7,838 nt of DNA from an uncultured candidate division Zixibacteria bacterium (GTDB lineage: Bacteria > Zixibacteria > MSB-5A5 > GN15 > FEB-12): NCBI GenBank assembly GCA_913009765.1, contig CAJVYT010000196.1:1-7838 (forward strand). Reading direction: 5' to 3'. The translations under genes and the position numbers were made by a program. Within the stretch, counting starts at the first letter, position 1, and each line of letters starts with the position of its first letter. The notes beneath the pieces were generated by a model. That model saw only the letters and a program-made list of their open reading frames with translations, was not told the DNA's origin and searched no databases. Of the stretch, positions 1 through 6,547 are shown piece by piece.

Positions 1-73
1 GCTTTTGTGTGGTTTGTGTGTGCGTGTCTCTACTTGTTGTTTTGTTGTTTTGTTGTTTTGTTTTTGTTTTTTT
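1..73. other. Low-complexity T-rich artefact outside the P5 adapter
   Basis: This stretch is almost all T and G, with repeats of the type TTGTTGTTTTG ending in a T run, and it abuts the outer end of the P5 adapter exactly. Reading the other strand, it is an A-rich tail following the P5 end. That is what base callers typically produce when a read runs off the end of a short library molecule. It should be trimmed and not interpreted as genomic. Confidence 0.9.
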
Positions 74-131
74 AATGATACGGCGACCACCGAGATCTAC
101 ACTCTTTCCCTACACGACGCTCTTCCGATCT
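74..131 (+). other. Illumina P5 / TruSeq universal adapter
   Basis: The 58 bases match the TruSeq universal adapter from memory along its whole length. It begins AATGATACGGCGACCACC at 74 and ends with ACGCTCTTCCGATCT at 117-131. The genomic insert begins at 132. This is library contamination left by untrimmed reads, so the left contig end is artificial. Confidence 0.98.
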
Positions 132-182
132 GAAGAAGTCGGCGGCCTGGAGCCCGGATGGATAGCTGTGTCCTTTAACTGA
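132..182 (+). CDS. C-terminal tail of an unidentified protein (5' end missing)
   Basis: From the first insert base, one frame reads EEVGGLEPGWIAVSFN and stops at TGA 180-182. The composition looks protein-like and the stop is followed by an AT-rich, apparently non-coding stretch, as expected at a gene end. The other two frames give less natural peptides. With only 16 residues I cannot name the family. Its position suggests a preceding member of the same polysaccharide locus, but that is inference. It could also be chance, since the frame is set by where the adapter was ligated. Confidence 0.35.
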   Translation, partial: EEVGGLEPGWIAVSFN

Positions 183-187
183 CTATT

Positions 188-217
188 TTTACGTAATTTT
201 CAAAGATCAGGTATAAA
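188..217 (+). promoter_or_regulatory. Candidate sigma-70 promoter upstream of the sulfatase remnant
   Basis: TTTACG at 188-193 (four of six bases of the TTGACA consensus) is followed after 18 bases by TATAAA at 212-217 (five of six bases of TATAAT). It lies in the AT-rich gap after the stop at 182 and about 110 bases before the ATG at 329. It is the only plausible promoter I see in this gap. The leader would be long, and AT-rich DNA gives such matches by chance. Confidence 0.3.
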
Positions 218-328
218 TTAACAAAAATATGGCCCATGCTGTCGAAAAAGAGCCCCCCTGTGTAAATGTTTTTCAAAACTACCTCAATTTTGAGGAGGAA
301 GTGCAGTGGGCCTCACGGATTCAGGGTA

Positions 329-522
329 ATGAAAGCCAAGCCCAACATCTTAATTATAACGCTTGACTGCCTGCGTCCTGATCGTCTTGCAGCGCTGGGA
401 TGCCGGGGTTCACATACGCCAACATTCGACTTTATCGGTACATGATTAGAGCACTCATGCGAAAAACCTATGACTCTGAGGTTTATGTTGAGCAGTTAAG
501 ATTATTCAAGGCAAAGTGGTAA
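329..522 (+). pseudogene. Sulfatase (alkaline-phosphatase superfamily) remnant with the middle missing
   Basis: The ATG at 329 opens 38 codons. They include NILIITLDCLRPDRLAALG followed by SHTPTFDFIG, the standard N-terminus of type I sulfatases: a beta strand ending in a metal-binding Asp, then the TPxxD segment. The frame stops at TGA 443-445. A different frame then reads RALMRKTYDSEVYVEQLRLFKAKW and stops at TAA 520-522. This resembles a sulfatase C-terminal tail and ends one base before the next gene. Family members are usually 450-550 residues, so about 1.2-1.5 kb, including the CxPSR/SxPSR active-site motif, is absent. The junction is near 440-446. It is either a real internal deletion or an assembly collapse. 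The N-terminal assignment is strong and the C-terminal one is inference. No good Shine-Dalgarno sits at the usual distance; AGGG at 323-326 is too close. Confidence 0.72.
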
Positions 523-523
523 A

Positions 524-1513
524 ATGACACTTAATCCCAAAAAAATTTGTAATAAATTTCTAAAAATTAATAGTGAAATAGTGGCACAGATTTCTGATAC
601 TACTGATGCATTTCCATTTTATAAGAATTTTGATCGACCTATTTTTATTCTGGCGCCCCCTCGTTCCGGTTCCACCTTTCTGTTTGAATGTTTAACGAAA
701 TTTGATGGGTTGATGTATCTGGACTATGAAGCTGACGGCTTATGGTGGGAAATATTTCCATACGATCGCTTAAGTAATCCTTCTGATTACGTTGATTCCA
801 ATGAAGCTACATCACGAAAGATCCGTATGCTAAAAGAAAGGATCTACCGAAGTGTGGTGAGTAATGTCTTAATTAAAAGAAATGAAGATATTAGCAAATG
901 GGAGCAACTTCAATATAAAATTGGAATTAAACCAATCCGGTATATAGATAAGACAATCGCAAACTGTTTCCACCTTGAAGTAATAGAAAAAGTGTTCCCT
1001 GATGCGTGTTATATTTTCCTCATACGTGATCCCAGGGCAAATATCAGCAGTATGATAGAAGGATGGGCGTACATAGAAAAATTTGGGAAACCTCAGCTTA
1101 CATATATCATTCAAAATTTGAAATCGACAGTTTACCATTGGACTTACCCTGCACCGCCTAATTGGACGGATATTGTTAACCAGCCTTTGCCAGTAATTTG
1201 TGCTTGGAGCTGGAAACAACATATAGAATATGTTTTACGCTTTTTTGAGAAAAGAAATAAAGAAGATCATTTGATTTGGGTGCGATACGAGGATTTAGTA
1301 GAATCTCCGGAAGATACTATCGCTGAGATAGCAAACAGATTATCTCTTAAGTGGTGCGAGAGGGTAAGAGAATATTTAAAAAATCCGCCCTTGAGTCGAA
1401 CCACCATTTCAAAGCCAAAAAGAGAAAAATGGAAAGAAAAAAATTACAGGAATATGATTAAAATTCTTCCGATTGTAAGAGAAACGGCTCAGAGGATTGG
1501 TTACACTTTATGA
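524..1513 (+). CDS. PAPS-dependent sulfotransferase (Sulfotransfer_3-like)
   Basis: This 329-residue cytoplasmic enzyme would transfer sulfate from 3'-phosphoadenylylsulfate to a hydroxyl or amine, here most likely on a sugar of the locus product. The 5'-phosphosulfate-binding loop is PPRSGST at residues 45-51, after the strand FILA. IDKT at 141-144 is the conserved (D/E)KT element. The 3'-phosphate-binding segment is FLIRDPRANISS at 165-176. RYEDLVESPE at 254-263 is the usual motif before the C-terminal helices, and the protein ends in the typical IGY region. Length fits the family. The ATG lies one base after the stop of the sulfatase remnant, suggesting co-transcription; AAGG at 508-511 is a weak ribosome site. 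The gene is visibly more AT-rich than the following glycosyltransferase, which suggests separate acquisition. The acceptor cannot be told from the sequence. Confidence 0.9.
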   Translation: MTLNPKKICNKFLKINSEIVAQISDTTDAFPFYKNFDRPIFILAPPRSGSTFLFECLTKFDGLMYLDYEADGLWWEIFPYDRLSNPSDYVDSNEATSRKIRMLKERIYRSVVSNVLIKRNEDISKWEQLQYKIGIKPIRYIDKTIANCFHLEVIEKVFPDACYIFLIRDPRANISSMIEGWAYIEKFGKPQLTYIIQNLKSTVYHWTYPAPPNWTDIVNQPLPVICAWSWKQHIEYVLRFFEKRNKEDHLIWVRYEDLVESPEDTIAEIANRLSLKWCERVREYLKNPPLSRTTISKPKREKWKEKNYRNMIKILPIVRETAQRIGYTL

Positions 1514-1580
1514 AAGAAATTATGCCATCTTTGATGATGAATCTTTGCTACATCTATATGCGTGGCAGGAGCCCTAGCCT

Positions 1581-2807
1581 ATGCACGTTGTAATGCTTTC
1601 AGATGTGGAAACTTCTGGTGGCGCTGCAATTGCGGCCAGCCGCTTGGCGGAAGCCTTGGTGCAGGCAGGTGTCCGAGTCACCCGCATAGTTGGTTATCCA
1701 GATGGACAGGTGCATCCGTGGGCCACACAGGCATTGAGGACACGATTGTGGGACATAGCGGCGCTGAAAGCGCTCGAAACTGTCTCCGGGCATTTCGCAA
1801 TTTACGCACGGGCGCGATTGGCCTGTCAACGGCTTCACGATCTTCTCATAAAATTGCGTCCAGACGTGATCAACGTGCACAACTTGCACGGTGCTGGTTG
1901 GTCGCCTGATTTGCTTGCAGTCTGCGCCCGCCATGCTTCTACGGCGTGGACATTGCACGATATGTGGAGTTTCACCGGTCGGTGTGCTTATAACTACGAT
2001 TGCCGTAAGTTTATTAACGGTTGTGATGCTGCATGTTCGACGCCTACCGAATATCCTACCTTGGCTCCAAATAGTATTGCAGGGGGGTGGCGGCATCGTG
2101 AAAAGCTTTTTGCCAAGTATCCAGGTCTTGTTGCTGTGTGTCCATCACGCTGGTTGGCTCAGCAAGCAACACGTGGCCTTTGGAAGGGTCACCGCGTAGA
2201 AGTAATCCCTAATGGGTTGCCTTTAGAAGTTTACAGACCCATAGAGAAAAACTTGGCAAGAATGGCCTTGGGTATCGAGACACCTGGGCCAGTAGTGCTG
2301 ACAGCAGGTCAAAACCTTAACGAACGCCGCAAAGGCGGTAAAATTCTGGTTGAAGTTCTCCAAAAGGTTCGAACTCGCCCCCTGACGTTGATTACATTGG
2401 GGTATGGGCATCTCCCTACCGCGGCTGAAGGCATTAATTTATATCCTCTTGGTTACATTGATCACGAGCGAACAAAGGTACTCGCCTATAATGCTGCTGA
2501 TCTATTAGTGCATCCGGCATTGGTGGATAACCTGCCAAACACCGTGATGGAATCCATTGCCTGTGGTACACCCGTGGTAGGCTTTGCCGTTGGCGGCGTG
2601 CCGGACATGGTCCGTCCCGGTCAAACAGGCTGGTTAGCGAATGAAGTATCACCCGAAGTACCTGCGACGGCAATTGACGCCGCTCTGGCTGATTTACATG
2701 ACGGTCTGAACTTACGAGATTCATGTCGCACCGTTGCCGAAGCCGAGTATAGTTCTGAATTGCAAGCCCGGCGGTATTTGGCTCTTTTCGACACATTGCT
2801 TACATAA
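1581..2807 (+). CDS. GT4 family glycosyltransferase (GT-B fold)
   Basis: A full-length 408-residue retaining glycosyltransferase that would add a sugar from a nucleotide donor to a lipid-linked repeat unit at the inner membrane. The N-terminal acceptor domain begins HVVMLSDVETSGGAAIAASR (residues 2-21), the usual first strand and glycine loop. It then carries the HD-W-FTG-C segment (TLHDMWSFTGRCAYNYDC, 124-141), with further cysteines at 148 and 152. That cysteine pattern is shared with the WcaC/AmsK-like branch. VIPNG (208-212) marks the start of the donor domain. The EX7E-like region is DNLPNTVMES (316-325), with Asp in the first acidic position, followed by ACGTPVV and GGVPD. AGGAG at 1567-1571, nine bases before the ATG, supports this start. 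Base composition is more GC-rich than both neighbours. The donor and linkage are unknown. Confidence 0.92.
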   Translation: MHVVMLSDVETSGGAAIAASRLAEALVQAGVRVTRIVGYPDGQVHPWATQALRTRLWDIAALKALETVSGHFAIYARARLACQRLHDLLIKLRPDVINVHNLHGAGWSPDLLAVCARHASTAWTLHDMWSFTGRCAYNYDCRKFINGCDAACSTPTEYPTLAPNSIAGGWRHREKLFAKYPGLVAVCPSRWLAQQATRGLWKGHRVEVIPNGLPLEVYRPIEKNLARMALGIETPGPVVLTAGQNLNERRKGGKILVEVLQKVRTRPLTLITLGYGHLPTAAEGINLYPLGYIDHERTKVLAYNAADLLVHPALVDNLPNTVMESIACGTPVVGFAVGGVPDMVRPGQTGWLANEVSPEVPATAIDAALADLHDGLNLRDSCRTVAEAEYSSELQARRYLALFDTLLT

Positions 2808-2823
2808 AGAGATCTTGCTGATG

Positions 2824-3136
2824 CAGAAAACTCTTGCCTACAGGCTTGCCAGAGGTGCCTACATATCCGATAAGCGGCATTCCGGAGCAGGTGATAGGTG
2901 GGAAGACAGGGTTCTTGGTGCCATCGGGAGATACTGAAATGATGGCTTTTCGGATTGAGCAAATGCTTTCTGACGATGGACTTCGTAGGGAAATGGGCGC
3001 TCAGGCGGCCAAAGTTGCTCGTGGTCGTTCCAGCCTGGAGCAGCAGGTGAGCGAATATTTGAATTGGTATCAAGAGATCCTGGAAGATTGGCAATTAAAG
3101 AAGGGTGAGAATCGTGCACTGTCCAAGATTAACTGA
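2824..3136 (+). pseudogene. C-terminal remnant of a second GT4 glycosyltransferase, frameshifted
   Basis: Residues such as SGIPEQVIGGKTGFLVPSGD, followed by a helical region ending at TAA 3134-3136, are the donor-binding C-terminal third of a GT4 enzyme. About 250-280 N-terminal residues are missing, because the intact GT4 ends only 16 bases upstream. The open frame is preceded by a stop at 2819-2821. Skipping one base, A2842, joins it to an upstream frame and restores QKTLAYGLPEVPTYPISGIP, which fits the family consensus (A-x-GLPVV-x-x-x-x-GIPE) better than the uninterrupted frame. So there is both a 5' truncation and a probable +1 frameshift. A TTG at 2834 could initiate a 100-residue peptide, but it would lack the acceptor domain. 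The end overlaps the next gene by 23 bases, an operon-like arrangement inherited from the intact gene. Confidence 0.78.
3099..3104 (+). promoter_or_regulatory. Shine-Dalgarno that favours the GTG start at 3114
   Basis: AGAAGG ends nine bases before GTG 3114. The earlier in-frame GTG at 3105 directly follows these bases and would leave no spacer. The spacing therefore selects 3114 as the start of the GT2 gene. Confidence 0.55.
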
Positions 3137-4118
3137 ACTTCCTCCGCCCCCGTCCGGCAAAAGCGGCTGGCCCTGGACGGAGGAGAGTCCACAATTGTCG
3201 GACACCATGCCCGATGGCCGTCCCTGGCCTAAGATCAGCATCGTCACGCCCAGTTTCAACCAGGGGCAGTTCATTGAGGAGACAATTCGGTCGATATTAC
3301 TTCAGGGCTATCCAAACCTGGAATACTTTGTCATCGATGGTGATTCCACCGACAATTCAGTAGAGATCATAAAAAAATATGAACCTTGGTTAACTTTCTG
3401 GGAGAGCCAACCAGACCGGGGGCAGGCTCATGCGATAAATAAAGGACTCCGGCTTTGCACAGGCGATATCTTTAATTGGCTGAATTCCGATGATCTATTG
3501 GAACCCGGATCCCTGCGCTCAATTGAAAAGTTGATAGAGAACCATGATATTCTTACTGGAGCCTGTGTGAACTTTGATCACAATGGGGAGACGCAAGAGA
3601 TATTGACAGGTAGATTGACTCTTCGATCATTGATCAGGGGAACCGATGATTATCACCAACCTGCCATTTGGCTGAGTCTTCCCACGGTCCGAGAGTGTGG
3701 TTATCTCAATGAAACGATGTATTTCTATTTTGATTGGGAATTTTACATCAGATTGTTAGCGAGTCGAGCTCGAGTCAGATATACACCGAATCTCCTTGCC
3801 CGGTTTCGCCTCCATTGCAGTTCGAAAACCTGTACAGGACGCGATGAACATTGGCCCGAACGAATTAATATATTGTTCAAATTATTAAGCAGCACGCAAA
3901 CTGAAGTAGCGCGGGAAGCAGATTTTACGCTGAGGCAAATGGTATGGGTTGGCCGAATTCGTGGTTTAGAAAAAGCTTATCATAAAAAAACCCGATATGC
4001 CACCATATTATGTTCCACGCTACTTGCTCTTGAGGATCCTTTAGTGCGTTTAAGGATACATGGAGGGCTACTTGGGTTCTTACGTGGAAATTTATTACGC
4101 AGGAGGAGAACGCATTGA
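3114..4118 (+). CDS. GT2 family glycosyltransferase (GT-A fold)
   Basis: An inverting-type glycosyltransferase of 334 residues from the GTG at 3114 (337 from the alternative GTG at 3105). The N-terminal extension LPPPPSGKSGWPWTEES is characteristic of one bacterial GT2 subgroup. The GT-A core follows: KISIVTPSFNQG at about 40-51, the nucleotide-binding VIDGDSTDNS at 73-82, DRGQAHAINKG and the metal-binding NSDD at 124-127. YHQPAIW and FDWEF at about 206-210 supply the acceptor-side acidic residues. The C-terminal 80 residues are basic and may lie on the membrane face. All expected catalytic acids are present, so it looks functional. The start overlaps the GT4 remnant by 23 bases, suggesting translational coupling in the ancestral operon. 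Its sugar specificity is unknown. Confidence 0.91.
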   Translation: MHCPRLTELPPPPSGKSGWPWTEESPQLSDTMPDGRPWPKISIVTPSFNQGQFIEETIRSILLQGYPNLEYFVIDGDSTDNSVEIIKKYEPWLTFWESQPDRGQAHAINKGLRLCTGDIFNWLNSDDLLEPGSLRSIEKLIENHDILTGACVNFDHNGETQEILTGRLTLRSLIRGTDDYHQPAIWLSLPTVRECGYLNETMYFYFDWEFYIRLLASRARVRYTPNLLARFRLHCSSKTCTGRDEHWPERINILFKLLSSTQTEVAREADFTLRQMVWVGRIRGLEKAYHKKTRYATILCSTLLALEDPLVRLRIHGGLLGFLRGNLLRRRRTH

Positions 4119-4158
4119 TAACATTGATAGTTATAGAGAATATTTCTTCAGTTTCACA

Positions 4159-4326
4159 CCGCCTATTAGTAACCTTTGTCATTTATGCATAAATGAGGAA
4201 CGTTATATCCGAGAGGCAATCTGTTACCTCTCACATTACCTGCCTCTGGCTTTTCTGATTATCTTGGCAACATTGTCTGAATATTTTAATACATTAAAAA
4301 AAACAGTAAGGTATAATCTCAGGTAA
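4159..4326 (+). pseudogene. Possible relic of a GT2 glycosyltransferase N-terminus
   Basis: One open frame reads PPIS at 4159-4170, then NEERYIREAI at 4192-4221, an excellent match to the GT2 segment that follows the first beta strand (NEExYIREAI). The next 27 residues keep the family's spacing: F, II and NTL fall where F-E-L-I-I and D-N-T-L would be. The key DDGSTD acids, however, are replaced (ATLSEY). The frame ends at TAA 4324-4326 after about 55 residues. I read this as a decayed or truncated GT2 fragment between two intact GT2 genes. The frame runs back into the end of the preceding gene without a credible start. The 87 bases from 4327 to 4413 hold nothing I can support apart from an AAAGG at 4400-4404 before the next ATG. 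The call is inference from a short match. Confidence 0.42.
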
Positions 4327-4413
4327 CGTTTTTCAAAGGTTTTATAGCAAGAGCAAGCATGAATCGAGAAATATATCCGCATGTCACGGCTGTATTGATC
4401 AAAGGCCAATAAA

Positions 4414-5451
4414 ATGAAAAATAACCCTTTGGTAAGCTTTGTTCTCTACGCCTACAACGAAGAAGAATTCATCAGAGAAGCAGTAGAAAGTGCATTGGCG
4501 CAGGATTATTCTCCGCTGGAAATCGTCCTTTCTGATGATGGCTCGACTGATCGAACATTCTCGATCATGCAGGAAATGGCAGCTGCATATCACGGCCCAC
4601 ATAAAATCATACTGAATCAGAATGAAACGAATATTGGCATTGGCAGCCAGATTAATGCCGCTGTGCAGAAAACAAAGGGCGAGTTGATACTGCTTGCTAA
4701 CGGGGATGACATTTCACTACCGGACAGAACGCAGGTTACGGTAAATGCTTGGCTGGAAGGTGATAGGGCAATACACGCGATCCACTCGGACCTTGAATGT
4801 ATAAATAAAGAAGGGCGTGACCTGGCGAAAAAAATCCATACGCGCTGTGAATTTAATTCGCTGGAGCAAGGCATGCTCAACCGCTTTGGTGGCGTGAGAG
4901 CAGCGTCGCTCGCGCTAAGCCGCCGCGTTTTTGATGCCTTTGGAACATTGCCTGACAACCTGATACTGGAAGACAACCCTCTGTTCATGCGGGCATTTAT
5001 ACTCGGAGATGGTAAAGCTTTTCATATTGAGACTCCTCTCGTGCGGTATCGCGTTCACAAGGAGAATATCAGCCAGTCGTATGCCGTGGGGGAGTTTGAC
5101 GAATGGCGAGAGAGAAATAAGATGAAGGCTGTTTGGCACAAGCAGGAAGGAGTGAAAGCCTACCTGCAGATGTTGCGAGATCTTCATCAACTGCCTTCCA
5201 CATCATGGCCGGAAGCAGATTTGAAACGAGCACGCTGGGCAGGTATGGAGAAAGTACTTGAGAATGAGATCTTGTATAGTTATTACGCAAACGATAGCTT
5301 GGTATCCTTATCAACCCGCTGGAAAACACTTATACGACTTTCTATCATTTTACTGAAGATACATTTTAAGCGAATTTTTCCATTTATTGAACACCGCAAC
5401 GAGAAGTGGCACTATAAACGTGTATGTGAGGCCGAAGGCCGTATAGATTGA
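4414..5451 (+). CDS. GT2 family glycosyltransferase (GT-A fold)
   Basis: A 345-residue second GT2 enzyme. It begins LVSFVLYAYNEEEFIREAVE (residues 6-25), followed by the nucleotide-binding LSDDGSTDRT at 39-48. The metal-binding site is LANGDD (94-99), NGDD instead of the more common xDxD. GGVRAASLALSRRVFDAFG (159-177) is the usual acceptor loop. LEDNPLFMRA (185-194) holds the acidic catalytic-base position, and VRYRVHKENIS (210-220) is the conserved end of the GT-A domain. About 125 further residues are helical and basic, compatible with membrane association. AAAGG at 4400-4404, nine bases before the ATG, is a reasonable ribosome site. The enzyme appears intact. It resembles the relic just upstream in its first 50 residues, which suggests paralogues or replacement of one by the other. 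Confidence 0.91.
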   Translation: MKNNPLVSFVLYAYNEEEFIREAVESALAQDYSPLEIVLSDDGSTDRTFSIMQEMAAAYHGPHKIILNQNETNIGIGSQINAAVQKTKGELILLANGDDISLPDRTQVTVNAWLEGDRAIHAIHSDLECINKEGRDLAKKIHTRCEFNSLEQGMLNRFGGVRAASLALSRRVFDAFGTLPDNLILEDNPLFMRAFILGDGKAFHIETPLVRYRVHKENISQSYAVGEFDEWRERNKMKAVWHKQEGVKAYLQMLRDLHQLPSTSWPEADLKRARWAGMEKVLENEILYSYYANDSLVSLSTRWKTLIRLSIILLKIHFKRIFPFIEHRNEKWHYKRVCEAEGRID

Positions 5452-5528
5452 TTAGTGATCGGAAAATATTGAAAATAGATTAAGATATCAACTCCCGTCT
5501 TAGTTGCCCAAACAAAAATTAATAAAAT

Positions 5529-6239
5529 ATGAGTCTTTTTCCTTTGAAATCAGTTTTTGCTTATACAAAAGTACAAAATGCTATCGGAAAACTAATTCGT
5601 AACCGAAATTTTTTTATTAGTACAAAAGTCCATGATAAGCAATTGCTGAATGTTGGCTGCGGTTCCAATATCAAAACCGGTTTTATAAATCTTGATTGGC
5701 ATTGGAGGCCTGGGCTAGATATTTGCAGAGATATTACTCAGGGATTACCCCTAAAAGATGAGACAATAATCGGCATTTTCAGCGAACATTGTTTGGAACA
5801 TATTGGCTATTGGCAATGTGCAGAAGTACTTAGAGAGTTTTATAGGGTCCTACTGCCTGGTGGTGTTGCGAGAATCATCCTCCCGGATAGTGGTATGTAT
5901 CTTAACTTGTATAATAAAAGTGAAAATGGAGAGGCTGTAGACTTTCCTTATATAGGATACCCAGAAAAAATTGGTGATGGTTTAGATGGATTGGGTGGCA
6001 AACCAGTTCGTAAGCAAGACAAAAATATCAATTTTACAGCTATGATCGCTGTCAATCTCATCTTTCGTGGTTTTAATCATCAATACGCATATGATTATCA
6101 GACTATAAAAAACTTGCTGATACATGTTGGGTTTAGTGATATCAAGAGAGTTAAATATAGGTTAGGCCGTATCCCTGATCTCATTGTCGACTCGTTAGAG
6201 AGGCAACCTCAATCGTTATACATTGAGGCGTCAAAATAA
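5529..6239 (+). CDS. SAM-dependent class I methyltransferase
   Basis: A 236-residue methyltransferase of the kind often found in polysaccharide loci, probably methylating a sugar or chain end. Motif I is LNVGCGSN at residues 40-47. The ribose-binding acid is in FINLDW (D56), and motif II lies around GLPLKDETIIGIF with SEHCLEHI (85-92). LREFYRVLLPGGVARIILPD (101-120) is motif III and the following strand. The C-terminal half contains a glycine-rich insert and YQTIKNLLIHVGFSDIKRV, a typical helix-strand closing the fold. It is cytoplasmic with no membrane segment. The gene is AT-rich and has no obvious Shine-Dalgarno (the 20 bases before ATG are almost all A and T), so translation may depend on an unstructured leader. 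The 77-base gap before it contains no clear terminator. The substrate atom (O, N or carboxyl) cannot be told. Confidence 0.87.
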   Translation: MSLFPLKSVFAYTKVQNAIGKLIRNRNFFISTKVHDKQLLNVGCGSNIKTGFINLDWHWRPGLDICRDITQGLPLKDETIIGIFSEHCLEHIGYWQCAEVLREFYRVLLPGGVARIILPDSGMYLNLYNKSENGEAVDFPYIGYPEKIGDGLDGLGGKPVRKQDKNINFTAMIAVNLIFRGFNHQYAYDYQTIKNLLIHVGFSDIKRVKYRLGRIPDLIVDSLERQPQSLYIEASK

Positions 6240-6311
6240 GGCTAATGAAAAATATTTACCAACTTATCACAGAGTAATGTGTTTGTTGCTGGCCAAGGTT
6301 TACCTTTTATC

Positions 6312-6473
6312 ATGTGTGGTATAGCAGGTCTTATTGGACATGGTGCTAACACAGTAAGACTTGTTAATGCCATGTTGTCGGTACAAGTATACCGCGGGCC
6401 AAATTCTAGTGGGGTGTGGTCTGCCGGTGAGCCCAATCTTGTATTAGGCCACCGCCGCCTCTCCATTCTGGAA
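6312..6473 (+). pseudogene. N-terminal fragment of asparagine synthase (glutamine-hydrolysing), asnB-like
   Basis: ATG 6312 is followed directly by Cys, giving MCGIAGLIGHG, in which Cys2 becomes the N-terminal nucleophile of class II glutamine amidotransferases. VYRGPNSSGVW and LVLGHRRLSILE match the next two conserved blocks, although the usual HRGPD is YRGPN here. Similarity ends at codon 54, where a doubled 10-mer and the transposase element begin. The frame then drifts through the inverted repeat to a stop at 6570-6572. An intact enzyme has about 600 residues and a C-terminal ATP-dependent synthetase domain, so over 90% is missing and is not found to the right of the element. In such loci the enzyme would amidate a uronic acid or similar sugar. 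The fragment could still make a short non-functional peptide. The ribosome site is weak. Confidence 0.85.
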
Positions 6474-6490
6474 TCAATAGGAATCAATAG
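6471..6490 (+). repeat. 10-bp tandem doublet outside the left end of the transposase element
   Basis: GAATCAATAG occurs twice in direct succession (6471-6480 and 6481-6490). It abuts GGGACAGACC, the outer end of the left inverted repeat, with which it shares one G. A matching arrangement with a different 10-mer lies outside the right end. Confidence 0.9.
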
Positions 6491-6503
6491 GGGACAGACC
6501 ACG
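6490..6503 (+). repeat. Left terminal inverted repeat
   Basis: GGGGACAGACCACG is the exact reverse complement of 7253-7266. A T run follows on the inner side of both copies (ATTTT on the left; TTTTT on the right when read inward), with one base offset. Confidence 0.95.
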
Positions 6504-6547
6504 ATTTTCTATTGTTTTCTTCACCCGTTTATAGTATCAGTGTCTTT

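Noticed and set aside
229..366. A 45-codon open frame starting ATG at 229
   Set aside because: It overlaps the clear sulfatase start in another frame, has no ribosome site and its translation resembles no family I know.
869..1222. Minus-strand open frames inside the sulfotransferase and both GT2 genes
   Set aside because: They lie opposite well-supported coding sequence, lack ribosome sites and encode no recognisable motifs.
1514..1580. A short frame ending in YAWQEP at a TAG just before the GT4 start
   Set aside because: It looks slightly protein-like but has no start, begins inside the sulfotransferase in another frame, and is too short to support. The sulfotransferase already ends normally at IGYTL.
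1562..1909. Alternative + frame of about 115 codons overlapping the GT4 start
   Set aside because: It is a frame shadow of the GT4 gene, which has strong motifs and a proper ribosome site.
4359..4412. A 17-codon frame (MNREIYPHVTAVLIKGQ) ending one base before the second GT2
   Set aside because: Its spacing resembles a coupled upstream gene, but it is tiny, has no convincing ribosome site and no recognisable similarity. It may be another relic end.
5424..5440. GGCC-GAA-GGCC hairpin near the end of the second GT2
   Set aside because: The stem is only four base pairs, lies inside the coding sequence and is not followed by a T run, so it is not a credible terminator.
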